39,978 nt of DNA from Puniceibacterium antarcticum (GCF_002760615.1 NZ_AWWI01000158.1:1-39978), one strand, 5' to 3'. Shown: positions 15,365 to 23,869, counted from the first letter of the stretch. Notes: generated by a model not told the origin, from the letters alone. Made by a program: numbers and translations.

Positions 15365-16250
15365 CTTCATCGGATACGGCCCAAACCCGCCCGACCCGCG
15401 CTGGCCGGGCGGCGCGCGGATCGCCGTGAACATCGTCGTGAATTACGAGGAGGGTTCCGAAGAGAGCTATCCCGATGGCGACGGCCTGTCCGAGGGCGGC
15501 CTCACAGAAGGCGGTGGCGGCTCGTTTTCCAGCCGTGATCTTGGCGCCGAGTCGATGTTCGAATATGGCAGCCGCGTCGGCGTCTGGCGCCTGTTTCGCT
15601 TACTGCGAGAGGCCGATGTCCCTGCGACCATCTTTGGATGCGCGCAGGCGCTCAAGCGCAACCCGCAGGTCGCCGATACCATCCGGCAGAACCACTGGGA
15701 CGTCTGCGCCCATGGCGACCGCTGGTTGCGGCATCAGTCCTTCGACGAGACCGAGGAGCGACAGGCCATCTCGCAGGCCTTTGAAGTGATCGGCGGCCTA
15801 TGCGGCGACACTCCGGCGGGCTGGTACTGCCGTTACGCACCGTCCGAGAGAACCCGCAGCCTGATCGTGGAACATGGCGGGTTCTTGTATGATTCAGACA
15901 GTTATGCCGACGAGCTGCCCTACTGGACGAAGGTCGACGGTCAAGATCATCTGGTCATACCCTACAGCCTTGCGCAGAACGACGGCAAATTCGCCCGCGG
16001 AAACGTGGCGACGGCGGGTCAGTTCTACGAAATTCTGCGGGACAGTTTCGACATACTTTACGAAGAGGGCGAAACGCACCCGAAGATGATGAGCGTCGGA
16101 TTGCACTGCCGCCTGATGGGTCATCCCGGCCGCGCGCTGGCGCTGCGGCAATTCCTTTCCCACATCCAGTCCCTGCCAAATGTCTGGATATGTCGGCGTG
16201 TCGACATCGCCCGGCACTGGATGTCAGAGCATCCGCCGGAGCCTGAATGA
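15354..16250 (+). CDS. Polysaccharide deacetylase-family amidohydrolase (PuuE allantoinase type)
   Basis: The 298 residues resemble the PuuE class of metal-independent allantoinases rather than secreted chitin deacetylases. The start is DFIGYGPNPPDPRWPGGARIAVNIVVNYEEGSE, followed by FEYGSRVGVWRLFRLLREADVPATIFGCAQAL, then CAHGDRWLRHQ, and GWYCRYAPSERTRSLIVEHGGFLYDSDSYADELPYW. There is no signal peptide, so it is cytoplasmic. PuuE opens the allantoin ring to allantoate. It sits immediately upstream of an AllA-type gene, which strengthens a ureide role. The exact substrate in this operon is not proven. Confidence 0.85.
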   Translation: MQRDFIGYGPNPPDPRWPGGARIAVNIVVNYEEGSEESYPDGDGLSEGGLTEGGGGSFSSRDLGAESMFEYGSRVGVWRLFRLLREADVPATIFGCAQALKRNPQVADTIRQNHWDVCAHGDRWLRHQSFDETEERQAISQAFEVIGGLCGDTPAGWYCRYAPSERTRSLIVEHGGFLYDSDSYADELPYWTKVDGQDHLVIPYSLAQNDGKFARGNVATAGQFYEILRDSFDILYEEGETHPKMMSVGLHCRLMGHPGRALALRQFLSHIQSLPNVWICRRVDIARHWMSEHPPEPE

Positions 16251-16313
16251 CTGCGCCCAGCTGCGCCGGAACAGGCCTTTCTTGAAGCGTTCAATAACAA
16301 TGACAGGAACGCA

Positions 16314-16802
16314 ATGCCTAGGGTCCTTGCCGCAAATTGGATCACAGAAACGGAGTTCGCGCCTTTCGGAACGGTGCTGCGGCATCCCGGTGGTGCCGGG
16401 CGCCATTACCTAGATGCATCCATTAAAGACATGCTGGCGCAGGTAAGCCCCCGTCTTTGGATCAACCATCTCTCCACCAATTCGCAGGACATCCAGCTCG
16501 AGCAAATCGAGCGTCACCCGCACAGTGCGCAGAGCTTTCTTCCCATGGCGTCGGTGACCCTGCTGACAGCAGTCTGTCCGACGCTTGGTGATGGTCGGCC
16601 CGACATCGGCGCGCTGCAGATCTTCCTGCTGCCACCGGGAACCGGCATCATGTACCGGCGCGGCACGTGGCATCATGGCCTGATCAGCCTAGACGGGGCG
16701 TGCGACGTCGCCGTCCTGATGGGGCAGTGCGAGGGTGGGCAGGATACCGAGCTTCACTCTCTGCCCGAGCCCGTCCATATCCCCCGCCACGCGCTTCGCT
16801 GA
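16314..16802 (+). CDS. Ureidoglycolate lyase-like protein (AllA family)
   Basis: 162 residues of the AllA cupin-like fold: FAPFGTVLRHPGGAGRHY, IQLEQIERHPHSAQSFLPM (the conserved HxxxxQ metal/substrate region) and IMYRRGTWHHGLISLD (conserved GTWHH). The family enzyme splits ureidoglycolate to glyoxylate and urea, the last step of allantoin breakdown. AllC-type allantoate amidohydrolase, needed between PuuE and AllA in the classical route, is not in this window. It ends in a hairpin shared with the convergent racemase gene. Confidence 0.85.
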   Translation: MPRVLAANWITETEFAPFGTVLRHPGGAGRHYLDASIKDMLAQVSPRLWINHLSTNSQDIQLEQIERHPHSAQSFLPMASVTLLTAVCPTLGDGRPDIGALQIFLLPPGTGIMYRRGTWHHGLISLDGACDVAVLMGQCEGGQDTELHSLPEPVHIPRHALR

Positions 16803-16819
16803 AACCGGACGTGTTTCAG
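16799..16819. terminator. Hairpin containing both stop codons of convergent genes
   Basis: CTGAAAC (16799-16805) and GTTTCAG (16813-16819) form a seven-pair stem around CGGACGT. The arms contain the TGA of the AllA-like gene and, on the other strand, the TGA of the racemase gene. No T tract follows on either side, so it may only stabilise transcript ends. Confidence 0.4.
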
Positions 16820-17463
16820 AGGCAGGCAGCCCGAGCAAGTCCCGCCGCTGCCGCGACTGGGTCGATCACCGGCACGCCGATGGCCTCTTCAATCCGGGGA
16901 CGCTGCGGCGCAAAGCTCGCGCATCCCAGCACGATCGCCTCAGCTCCCATCCGCACCAGTGCGCGCCCGGCCTCGCAGCTCTTGTCGAACGTGTCGGCGC
17001 AGTGGCCGACATCTTCTGCCGAAGCGCCGCCAAGATCCAGAGAGGCGACGAACCGCGACATCACACCGGATTGGCACATTCTCAGACGGTGCCGACCACG
17101 GGATTTGTCCGAAAGCGCTATGATCCTGAACAGATCTGCACGCGACAGAGCGGCCAGGATACCGGTCTGCTGAAGCCCGATCACCGGACGCGATGTGAGA
17201 CTGCGCATCACCTCGACCCCTGTATCCGAAAAGCAAGCCACCACATATGCCGCAGCGTCTGGCCTGTCCTGCAGCAATCGCGCCAGACTTGTCGCGGCTT
17301 CGGCGACATGTAGATCGGTGGCGATGGTGGCCGGCCCGTCGGGCAGGCAGACGCTTTCGAACCCGCTAGGCCATGCAGGGGCAAAAGGCCCCAGCGCTTC
17401 AGCGATGCCTTGCGTCACCTCTTCCGACGAATTTGGATTGATGAAGAGTATAGGTCCCAGCAT
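16816..17463 (-). CDS. Asp/Glu/hydantoin racemase-family protein
   Basis: 215 residues beginning MLGPILFINPNSSEEVTQGI (start ATG 17463, chosen because the family begins with this strand; an upstream frame extension lacks similarity). The two catalytic cysteines are present at Cys77 (VVACFSDTG) and Cys181 (IVLGCASF), as required for two-base racemisation. Family members racemise hydantoins, allantoin or amino acids. It lies 22 bases behind the cyclic amidohydrolase gene, which itself follows a D-carbamoylase gene, the triad known from hydantoin utilisation. Hydantoin or allantoin racemase is the best guess. Confidence 0.85.
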   Translation of the reverse strand: MLGPILFINPNSSEEVTQGIAEALGPFAPAWPSGFESVCLPDGPATIATDLHVAEAATSLARLLQDRPDAAAYVVACFSDTGVEVMRSLTSRPVIGLQQTGILAALSRADLFRIIALSDKSRGRHRLRMCQSGVMSRFVASLDLGGASAEDVGHCADTFDKSCEAGRALVRMGAEAIVLGCASFAPQRPRIEEAIGVPVIDPVAAAAGLARAACL

Positions 17464-17485
17464 CACTTGGCCCTTTGCTTGCGGC

Positions 17486-18817
17486 TCATGCCTGCCCGGT
17501 TCCAAGGAACGGCACCGGCCTGCCGCCGGGCGTCCCCTGCAATTCGTCGTCGCGCATGACGGTACGGCCGCGCAGGATGGTCATGCGCGGCCAGCCCTTG
17601 CACAGGTGGCCGTCGAACGGAGTCCACCCGCAGGGTGCTGCGATCCAGCTGTCCTCGATGCGGCGCTCGTGCTGCATGTCGACGATCGTGAAATCCGCAT
17701 CATAACCCGCGGCAATCCGCCCCTTCGTCGGCACACCGTAGACCCGGGCTGGGCCTGCGGACATGAGGTCGACCAGCCGCGATAGTGACAGCCGCCCCGC
17801 GCTCGCGTGATCGAGCATGATTGGTACGAGAGTCTGCACGCCCGTGAGGCCCGCAGCGGTGTCCGGCCAAGGATGTTCTTTGGCGGCGCGCGAATGGGGC
17901 GCGTGGTCCGAACCGATCACGTCGACGGAACCGTCAGCAATTGCCTTCCAGGCTGCCTCTCGGTGGCGTTCGGACCGGATCGGCGGGTTCATAACGGCAT
18001 AGCCGCCGAGCCTGTCATAGGCCTCGTCCGACTGGGTCAGATGGTTCACGAGCAGTTCGACCGTCGCGATGTCGCGGCAGACGCGCAGATAATCCAACTC
18101 TTCGGCGGTCGAGACATGCAGGATGTGCACCGGGCGCCCGACTTTGCGCGCCAGAGCGACGATGCGCTGTGTCCCCAGCATGGCGCATTCCACATCCCGC
18201 CAGTCCTGGTGCAGCCGGTGTGGATCGCCAGAGGTGTAGAGCGCCTTGCGTTCCTGAACTCTGTATTCATCCTCGGCGTGAAAGCAGATACGACGACGCC
18301 CGTTGCGCAGCGCTTTTTCGATCGACTCATCGTCCGGAACCAACAGATGCCCCTTTGCTCCTCCGGCAAAGAGCTTGACCGCGCAGACATTCGCCTGCTG
18401 CTCGAGTGCTTCCAGTTCGTTGAGGTTGGGCTGACCCGCCGCGACATAAAAACCTATGTCGCACCAGGATTGGGCTTTGGCCTGTTCACGCTTGGCGTCG
18501 AGATCGGCCGCGGTGAACAGCGGCGGCGCGGTGTTGGGCATGTCAAAAATACTGCAGAGCCCGCCGAGCACGGCCCCCTTTGTGGCGGTTTCCAGTGTCT
18601 CGACCAGAGGGTCGCCGGGATCGCGCGCATGGACATGCGGGTCAATCAGCCCAGGCAGCACGTGCAGTCCGCTGCACTCGATCACTTCGTCCCCCAGCGC
18701 GGAGTCAAAGCTGCCCAAGCCTGCGATCCGGCCATCACGCACGGCAATATCAGTTATGAGGACACCCCAAGGCAGAACGCAGGTGCCATTCTTCAAAAGC
18801 AAATCATATTCGGCCAA
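17486..18817 (-). CDS. Cyclic amidohydrolase, dihydroorotase/allantoinase type
   Basis: 443 residues of the amidohydrolase superfamily with a complete binuclear metal site: His61 and His63 (DPHVHARDPG), Lys148 carbamylated in VKLFAGGAKG, His180 (CFHAEDE), His234 (HILHVST) and Asp304 (GSDHAPH). The HxHxRDPG motif is closer to dihydroorotase and allantoinase than to D-hydantoinase. It hydrolyses an amide within a five- or six-membered ureide ring. Cotranscription with a D-carbamoylase and a racemase suggests the ring product is an N-carbamoyl acid. De novo pyrimidine synthesis is unlikely given the accessory context. Confidence 0.87.
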   Translation of the reverse strand: MAEYDLLLKNGTCVLPWGVLITDIAVRDGRIAGLGSFDSALGDEVIECSGLHVLPGLIDPHVHARDPGDPLVETLETATKGAVLGGLCSIFDMPNTAPPLFTAADLDAKREQAKAQSWCDIGFYVAAGQPNLNELEALEQQANVCAVKLFAGGAKGHLLVPDDESIEKALRNGRRRICFHAEDEYRVQERKALYTSGDPHRLHQDWRDVECAMLGTQRIVALARKVGRPVHILHVSTAEELDYLRVCRDIATVELLVNHLTQSDEAYDRLGGYAVMNPPIRSERHREAAWKAIADGSVDVIGSDHAPHSRAAKEHPWPDTAAGLTGVQTLVPIMLDHASAGRLSLSRLVDLMSAGPARVYGVPTKGRIAAGYDADFTIVDMQHERRIEDSWIAAPCGWTPFDGHLCKGWPRMTILRGRTVMRDDELQGTPGGRPVPFLGTGQA

Positions 18818-18868
18818 GCATCTCTCCGTTTCGGCAGGATCTTGTTTGGGTGGCAGACCGGGCGGTTC

Positions 18869-19801
18869 TTATTCCACCCCGACCTGATCGATCAGGCGCC
18901 GGTAATGTTCGGGTCGGCGGTGAGCGGCAAAGTTGAACATCTTGGTCTTGCCCTGCAGGCAGGCATCGAGATCGCATTCCGCGACCACGATCTCATCGTC
19001 GAGGCTTTCCGTCTGCGCCACGATGCGCCCGTCGGGGTCGATGATGCAGGAGCCGCCGATCAGGCCGGATCCGTCCTCGTCGCCCGCCTTGGCCACGCTC
19101 ACCGCCCAAGTGGCATTCATATATGCGTTGCCTTGCGCCACGAGGCTGGAATGGAAGGTGCGCAGACCGGCATCCTCCGTCGCGCCGCCATTGGGATCGT
19201 AGGCCGCAGAGTTGTAGCCCATCACCATCAGTTCGACCCCTTGCAAACCATAGGCGCGCCAAGCCTCGGGCCAGCGGCGGTCATTGCAAATCAGCATGCC
19301 CATCCGCGGCGTGTTCCAGGATTCCGCACCCTCGAAGGCCGGAAACCCCAGATCACCATATTCGAAATAGCGCTTTTCCAGCTGCTGGTATGTCTGTCCG
19401 GGCTTCGGCTCGACCGACCCCGGCAGATGCACCTTGCGGTATTTTCCCAGGATCGTCCCATCCGGCCCGACGGTCACGGCCGCATTGAAACGCTCGCCCT
19501 CAGGCGTGAGTTCGGCATAGCCGATGTAGAAGCCGACCGAAAGTTCCCGCGCGCGATCGAAAAGCGGCTGGACGTGAGAGTTGGGCATGCCTCGTTCATA
19601 GTAGATTTCGAGGGCGTCCCCATCTAGAAGCCAGCGCGGAAAGAACGTCGTGAAGGCCAGTTCGGGAAAGACGACAAGCTGCGCGCCCTTGCCTGCAGCC
19701 TCTTCAAGCAGGGCAAGTAGGCGGGCCAGCGTGGCTTCACGCGTATCTTGTTTCTGCGTCGGGCCCATCTGCGCGGCGGCCACTCTTATGATCCTCGACA
19801 A
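18869..19801 (-). CDS. N-carbamoyl-D-amino-acid hydrolase-like enzyme (nitrilase superfamily)
   Basis: Start TTG at 19801 is chosen because AAGGAG stands eight bases before it. With this start the triad is Glu47 (VFPELAF), Lys123 (KYRKVHLPG) and Cys172 (ICNDRRWPEAW), with Glu and Cys at the same numbers as in the characterised Agrobacterium D-carbamoylase, and 310 residues against about 304. An in-frame ATG at 19819 would add six residues. The whole protein resembles that enzyme (FFPRW, QLEKRYFEYGDLGFP, and the HRxPEHY end). The reaction is N-carbamoyl-D-amino acid to D-amino acid, CO2 and NH3, in the cytoplasm. It leads a minus-strand trio with the cyclic amidohydrolase and racemase, and is divergent from the truncated LysR. 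Confidence 0.88.
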   Translation of the reverse strand: MSRIIRVAAAQMGPTQKQDTREATLARLLALLEEAAGKGAQLVVFPELAFTTFFPRWLLDGDALEIYYERGMPNSHVQPLFDRARELSVGFYIGYAELTPEGERFNAAVTVGPDGTILGKYRKVHLPGSVEPKPGQTYQQLEKRYFEYGDLGFPAFEGAESWNTPRMGMLICNDRRWPEAWRAYGLQGVELMVMGYNSAAYDPNGGATEDAGLRTFHSSLVAQGNAYMNATWAVSVAKAGDEDGSGLIGGSCIIDPDGRIVAQTESLDDEIVVAECDLDACLQGKTKMFNFAAHRRPEHYRRLIDQVGVE

Positions 19802-19885
19802 AGTCTTCGCTCCTTGCATGTTTGCGGTTCGTGACCGCTCGACGGTCTTCCTTGCTCTGAAATACCTGCAGCGCATTGGCACCGC

Positions 19886-19901
19886 AATAATTCAGCTTAT
19901 T
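19886..19901. promoter_or_regulatory. Candidate LysR operator in front of the carbamoylase trio
   Basis: AATAA-TTCAGC-TTATT is a perfect-arm inverted repeat between the divergent carbamoylase and LysR genes. It shares ATAA and TCAGCTTAT with the site at 10407-10421, which suggests that both halves of the island respond to related LysR proteins. Confidence 0.42.
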
Positions 19902-19918
19902 ATGTTTTGGCAAAATCT

Positions 19919-20341
19919 ATTCACAACATGAATGCCATGCTCAGTCTCAGACATATCGAAATCCTGCGCGCCGTCATCCTGTGCCCAACCACCTCAGCCG
20001 CCGCGCGGCAACTTGGAATGTCGCAACCGGCTGTTTCCAATGCTATCCGGAAAATCGAAAATACGCTGGAATTTCAATTATTTGAAAGATTCAGAAACCG
20101 TCTATTCCCGCTAGATGCGGCGAAGATCCTGTTCAAGGATTCCGAACCGATGATCGTCGTCCAGCGCGCCCTGAAGGAGCGGATCCACGACCTCAGGACG
20201 GACAAGCACAGCTGCCTGCGGATCTTCTCGACCGGGCCGCCCGGTCTCGGGGTTCTGCCGCGGGTGCTGAAAAAATTCGTATCAATTCATCCCCCCATGT
20301 CGCTCCACCTTTTCCAGCGGTTGAGAGGGAACTTAAAGTAG
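19919..20341 (+). pseudogene. LysR-family regulator, truncated after the DNA-binding half
   Basis: The ORF is open from 19907 but the helix-turn-helix begins normally from the later start (MLSLRHIEILRAVILCPTTSAAARQLGMSQPAVSNAIRKIENTLEFQLFERFRNRLFP). It continues through the linker helix and the first strand of the effector domain (LRIFSTGPPGLGVLPRVLKKFVSIHP) and then ends in unrelated residues (RLRGNLK). About 140 of the usual 300 residues remain. The junction is near 20325. It may still bind DNA without sensing its inducer. It is divergent from the carbamoylase gene it probably controlled. Confidence 0.75.
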
Positions 20342-20629
20342 AGATGAAGAAGATCCAGACACGACGCTGATCTGACAGGCGTCCAATATTTCACGGGCAT
20401 AGGCCTTGGCCACGCTACGGCGCAATGGGAAGCTGTTAATCAGGGCAGGAGACAAGGTATGAATCGCACTTGGCTTGCGCTTGACAGACAAGACCAGGCC
20501 GCTGTCGGGACCTCCTACTGGGCGCGTGATGATCCGGCCAGGAACGTAGCCGTTATATTTCTCCTCCATGTGTTTGACCGTAACGCTGATGGTCAGTTGT
20601 TCGAGGAGCCAGTCGGGTTTCGCCATCAC
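20333..20629 (-). CDS. Unassigned ORF following the DeoR fragment, probably truncated
   Basis: A 98-residue frame starts with GTG-ATG overlapping the stop of the DeoR-like fragment (TGATG), as in a coupled operon. The sequence MAKPDWLLEQLTISVTVKHM followed by GRIITRPVGGPDSGL matches nothing I recognise. It ends in SSSSLL close to the point where the LysR gene breaks off, so it is likely the 5' part of a gene cut by the same rearrangement. No motif, signal or membrane segment supports a function. Confidence 0.35.
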   Translation of the reverse strand: MMAKPDWLLEQLTISVTVKHMEEKYNGYVPGRIITRPVGGPDSGLVLSVKRKPSAIHTLSPALINSFPLRRSVAKAYAREILDACQISVVSGSSSSLL

Positions 20630-20988
20630 CTCACATCTGTGTCATGAGGCCGAGCGAAATGAACTTCGCCACGGGGAAGAGAAAACACCCGATCCGCTTT
20701 TAAGTCAGTAATCAGATGATCGACTTCTTCCGGGCGACATATCGCGACGCAGCTCTCCATGGTGAGCTTGTCCGAGTGCCAGAGCATGATGCAACTTTTT
20801 GAGCACCGTATCATCCTAAAAGCGACTCCGGCCTCGCGCAGTTCATAGTCGGTCGCGCCACACGTCAGATGGAAGCCAACTGGAGAAATCACGGCAAAAT
20901 CCGCAAGAAATTGTTCCACTTCGGAAAGTTTGAGTTCGCCGTATGTTGTCGGAACCTCAGCATGCGGTTTTTCACCAAGCAACATCAA
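20626..20988 (-). pseudogene. DeoR-family regulator, C-terminal fragment
   Basis: The 120 visible residues match the second half of the DeoR C-terminal sensor domain: FLADFAVISPVGFHLTCGATDYELREAGVAFRMI, then KSCIMLWHSDKLTMESCVAICRPEEVDHLITD, corresponding to the family pattern ADxAFxG...DxxEAxVxRxM...LADSSKF...IDxLITD. The N-terminal helix-turn-helix is absent: the frame begins 17 bases after the ABC ATPase stop. DeoR proteins sense phosphorylated sugars, so it may once have regulated a sugar operon here. This copy cannot bind DNA. Confidence 0.6.
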
Positions 20989-21005
20989 CGCGCAGCGCAG
21001 CGGGA

Positions 21006-22094
21006 TCAGACCGTGCCCAGAACAGTTTTGATCCGCTCCCCGGTTTTTGTACTGAACAAGTGGAGCTTGCTGCGGTCAAAACGCAGGGGCAGGTCCATGC
21101 CGCGCGCGACGGGTGTTTCAGGGCTCAGGCGCACAACGGCCATGACGCCGGCAATCTTTGCGGAAACCATCGTGTCCGAGCCGAGGGGTTCATAGACCTC
21201 GACATGCGTGTGAACATCCGCCGCATCGGGCACGCAGGGCGTGATTGCTTCTGGGCGCGCGCCCAAATGCACCCTAACACCGTCGGCGGTGTCGATCCGG
21301 GCAAACGGCAGGCGAAGGTCGCCGATTTCGACACAGACCCCGGTTTCTGAATGGCGAACGGTGCCGTCAAACATGTTCATTTGAGGGGAGCCGATGAATT
21401 CGGCAACGAAGCGGTTGGTCGGCGTATCGTAAAGGGCAAGCGGGGGGCCTTCCTGCAGGATGCGACCTTCTTTCAGGATCACCACCCGGTCGGCAAGGGT
21501 CAGCGCTTCGACCTGATCATGGGTGACGTAGATCGTTGTGCGGCCCAGAAGGCCGTGCAGGCGCTTGATCTCGGTGCGCATTTCTACGCGCAGTTTGGCA
21601 TCAAGGTTTGACAGAGGCTCGTCAAAGAGAAAGGCCGAGGGGCGGCGCACGATGGCGCGACCCATGGCGACGCGCTGACGCTGTCCACCCGACAGTTCGG
21701 CAGGGCGACGGTCCAGCAGGTTTTCGATCTGCAGCATCTGCGCCGCCTCGGCGATGCGTGCCTTTCGGTCGCTCTGCGTGGTCTTGCGCATCTTGAGGCC
21801 GAAACCGATGTTGTCGGCAACGGTCATGTGCGGATAAAGCGCGTAATCCTGAAACACCATGGCGATGTCGCGGTCGCGCGGTTCGACGGCATTCACCACC
21901 TTATCACCGATGTAGAGACGCCCGTCTGAGATATCTTCGAGCCCTGCGACCATGCGCAGTAGCGTGGATTTCCCGCAGCCGGACGGGCCGACAAGGGCTA
22001 CGAATTCACCATCCTCTATCTCAAGGTCGATCCCGTGGATCGCCTGAACGGCTCCGTAATTCTTGACAATCTTGTCCAGCGTGATTGTGGCCAT
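21006..22094 (-). CDS. Sugar ABC transporter ATP-binding protein (UgpC/MalK family)
   Basis: 362 residues with Walker [11 protein letters not shown]-loop, signature [17 protein letters not shown], Walker [12 protein letters not shown], the H-loop TIYVTHDQ and a C-terminal TOBE/MalK regulatory domain ([26 protein letters not shown]). This is the UgpC/MalK type that energises carbohydrate importers. It is transcribed away from the GntR-led operon that encodes the matching binding protein and permeases, so the two divergent units form one transporter. No other ATPase is encoded nearby, which supports the pairing. Confidence 0.94.
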   Translation of the reverse strand: MATITLDKIVKNYGAVQAIHGIDLEIEDGEFVALVGPSGCGKSTLLRMVAGLEDISDGRLYIGDKVVNAVEPRDRDIAMVFQDYALYPHMTVADNIGFGLKMRKTTQSDRKARIAEAAQMLQIENLLDRRPAELSGGQRQRVAMGRAIVRRPSAFLFDEPLSNLDAKLRVEMRTEIKRLHGLLGRTTIYVTHDQVEALTLADRVVILKEGRILQEGPPLALYDTPTNRFVAEFIGSPQMNMFDGTVRHSETGVCVEIGDLRLPFARIDTADGVRVHLGARPEAITPCVPDAADVHTHVEVYEPLGSDTMVSAKIAGVMAVVRLSPETPVARGMDLPLRFDRSKLHLFSTKTGERIKTVLGTV

Positions 22095-22155
22095 CCGCCC
22101 ATCCTCCCTAAATGGCTGCCGCTCGATTTGGGCTTGCCAGTTTCCTTCATCCCGT

Positions 22156-22173
22156 ATTATCGTTATTGATAAT
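22156..22173. promoter_or_regulatory. Candidate GntR operator between the ABC ATPase and GntR genes
   Basis: ATTATC-GTTATT-GATAAT is an inverted repeat with perfect six-base arms in the 104-base divergent region, 25 bases before the GntR start. FadR-subfamily GntR proteins bind short AT-rich palindromes next to their own genes. Position and symmetry are the evidence. Confidence 0.5.
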
Positions 22174-22198
22174 GATATGTGAAGGCAAGCGAGTCGAT

Positions 22199-22894
22199 AT
22201 GGCTGTAGAGAATTTTCTCAAATCTACGACACCGGTGGCAGGGCGGGCGGTCGCATCACGCCGGTCTTTTGCGATCTACACCAAACTGCAGCGCGAAATC
22301 GTTCTGGGCATGCTCGCCCCGCGCTCGACCCTGCTTGAGCTTGAACTGGCCAACCGGTTCGAAGTGAGCCAGGGCACGGTGCGCGAGGCGCTGCTGTTGT
22401 TGCAGGAAGAGGGGCTTGTGCATCGGCAGGCTCATCGCGGCACGACCGTCGCTGACTGCCGGGCCGAGGATGCGGAAGAGCTGATCCGGCTGCGCCATGA
22501 CATCGAATGCCGGGGCGTGCGGCGGGCGATTGTCCGCAACGGCGCCGCGCTTGCCGATGCGCTGCGCGGGCATCTGGAAGCGATGCAGGCGGCTGCCGAC
22601 GCCGACGACGAATATCTGCTGTCGGTGCATGACCGGGCCTTTCATTCTGACCTGTTCGCGCAGGCGGATCTGCCGCCGGTACAACCCGTTCTGGCCCGTG
22701 CGCTGGTCCATGCCCATCGCTACAAGATCCTGCATCCTGACCAGAGCCGAGATTTGAAGGAGACGGCGAACCGGCATCTGGCAATCATGGCGGCCCTTGA
22801 GGCCGAAGATGCGGACAAGGCGGCAGATGCGCTGTCGCATCATATCACCACCATCGTGGATTTCGGCCCCAGCATTCTGGAGGACAGGACATGA
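22199..22894 (+). CDS. GntR-family regulator with FCD domain (FadR subfamily)
   Basis: Start ATG at 22199 gives 231 residues. The winged helix is [62 protein letters not shown]; the FCD effector domain follows ([23 protein letters not shown], with metal-binding His residues in [24 protein letters not shown] and LSHHITTI). It probably represses the divergent transporter operon and is released by a sugar or acid ligand. It overlaps the esterase start as ATGA. An earlier start at 22172 is possible but would overlap the palindrome. Confidence 0.9.
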   Translation: MAVENFLKSTTPVAGRAVASRRSFAIYTKLQREIVLGMLAPRSTLLELELANRFEVSQGTVREALLLLQEEGLVHRQAHRGTTVADCRAEDAEELIRLRHDIECRGVRRAIVRNGAALADALRGHLEAMQAAADADDEYLLSVHDRAFHSDLFAQADLPPVQPVLARALVHAHRYKILHPDQSRDLKETANRHLAIMAALEAEDADKAADALSHHITTIVDFGPSILEDRT

Positions 22895-23847
22895 GCGCAC
22901 CGCGGCCTTCGGCAGAGATGCAGGTCATTCTGGATCGTCTGGCAGTCGAGGATGCCGGGTTGCCCGATCCCACTCTGCTGCCCGCCGACACAGGGCGCGC
23001 GCAGGCCGAGGCTGCAAATGCCCGCTGGAACGTCGATCTGCCGGATATGACCATGGCGCGCGACGCGTCGGTGAGCGCCCCCCACGGAGAGATCGCCTGC
23101 CGCATCCTGACGCCCAAGGGCACACCGCAGGGGACAATACTATTCATCCATGGCGGCGGCTGGGCCTTTTGTTCGATGGCGACCCATGAGCGCTGTGCCC
23201 GGGTGCTGGCCGAAGAGGCGCAGGCGACGGTGGTTCTGTGCGACTATCGGCTGGCACCGGAACACCCATACCCGGCGGGGCTGGAGGATTGCCGAGCGGT
23301 CTGGGATGCGCTGGCTGCGCGGCAGGGGCCGTTTGCGGAACTGTCTGGGCCGTTTGCCCTGTCCGGAGACAGTGCCGGTGCGAACCTTGCCATGGCGCTG
23401 ATGCTGGATGATGCGCCGCAGGCGGACTGCGGGCTGCTGTTCTACGGTGTTTATGGCGCAGATTTCGAGACGCCGTCCTATATCGACCGTGCGAACGGGC
23501 CGGGTCTGAGCCGGGACAAGATGCGCCGTTACTGGGACTGGTACAGGCCGGAGGCGACGCGCCTTGACCCGCTGGTGGCTCCGCTGGCCGCAGATGATGC
23601 CGCGCTGGCCGCTTTGCCGCCGCTCTATCTGAATGCTGCCGAGATCGACCCGCTGCGGTCGGATTCCGAGCGGATGTATCAGCGTCTTTCGGCCCTTGGC
23701 CGACGGGACAGATTCCGGCTGCATGGAGGAGTCGTTCACGGCTTCATGCAGATGACAATCGCGCTTGAGGAGGCGCGGCTGGCGCTGGCGGATGCAGGGG
23801 CAGCTTTTCGTGCCCTGACCGCCACGCCCACGCCGAAACACGACTGA
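22891..23847 (+). CDS. Alpha/beta hydrolase of the hormone-sensitive lipase family
   Basis: 318 residues with the HSL/family-IV esterase signatures: oxyanion motif HGGG (87-90, LFIHGGGWAF), nucleophile GDSAG with Ser161, acid Asp253 (DPLRSDSE) and catalytic His283 (VVHGFMQM). No signal peptide, so it acts in the cytoplasm. Such enzymes hydrolyse short acyl or aryl esters. In an operon for sugar uptake and oxidation it could remove acyl groups from an esterified sugar or cyclitol after import. It overlaps the GntR stop by four bases. Confidence 0.9.
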   Translation: MSAPRPSAEMQVILDRLAVEDAGLPDPTLLPADTGRAQAEAANARWNVDLPDMTMARDASVSAPHGEIACRILTPKGTPQGTILFIHGGGWAFCSMATHERCARVLAEEAQATVVLCDYRLAPEHPYPAGLEDCRAVWDALAARQGPFAELSGPFALSGDSAGANLAMALMLDDAPQADCGLLFYGVYGADFETPSYIDRANGPGLSRDKMRRYWDWYRPEATRLDPLVAPLAADDAALAALPPLYLNAAEIDPLRSDSERMYQRLSALGRRDRFRLHGGVVHGFMQMTIALEEARLALADAGAAFRALTATPTPKHD

Positions 23848-23869
23848 ATTTTCCAAGGGAGGAGAGATT

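Noticed and set aside
17807-19627. 606-codon plus-strand frame
   Set aside because: It is the mirror of the cyclic amidohydrolase and carbamoylase genes, whose catalytic motifs are on the minus strand.
20333-21006. Idea that the minus-strand fragments are the inverted missing half of the truncated LysR
   Set aside because: The DeoR-type ending (IDxLITD-like) and the coupled TGATG overlap point to a different ancestral operon; restoring an inversion would not place LysR effector sequence after the break.
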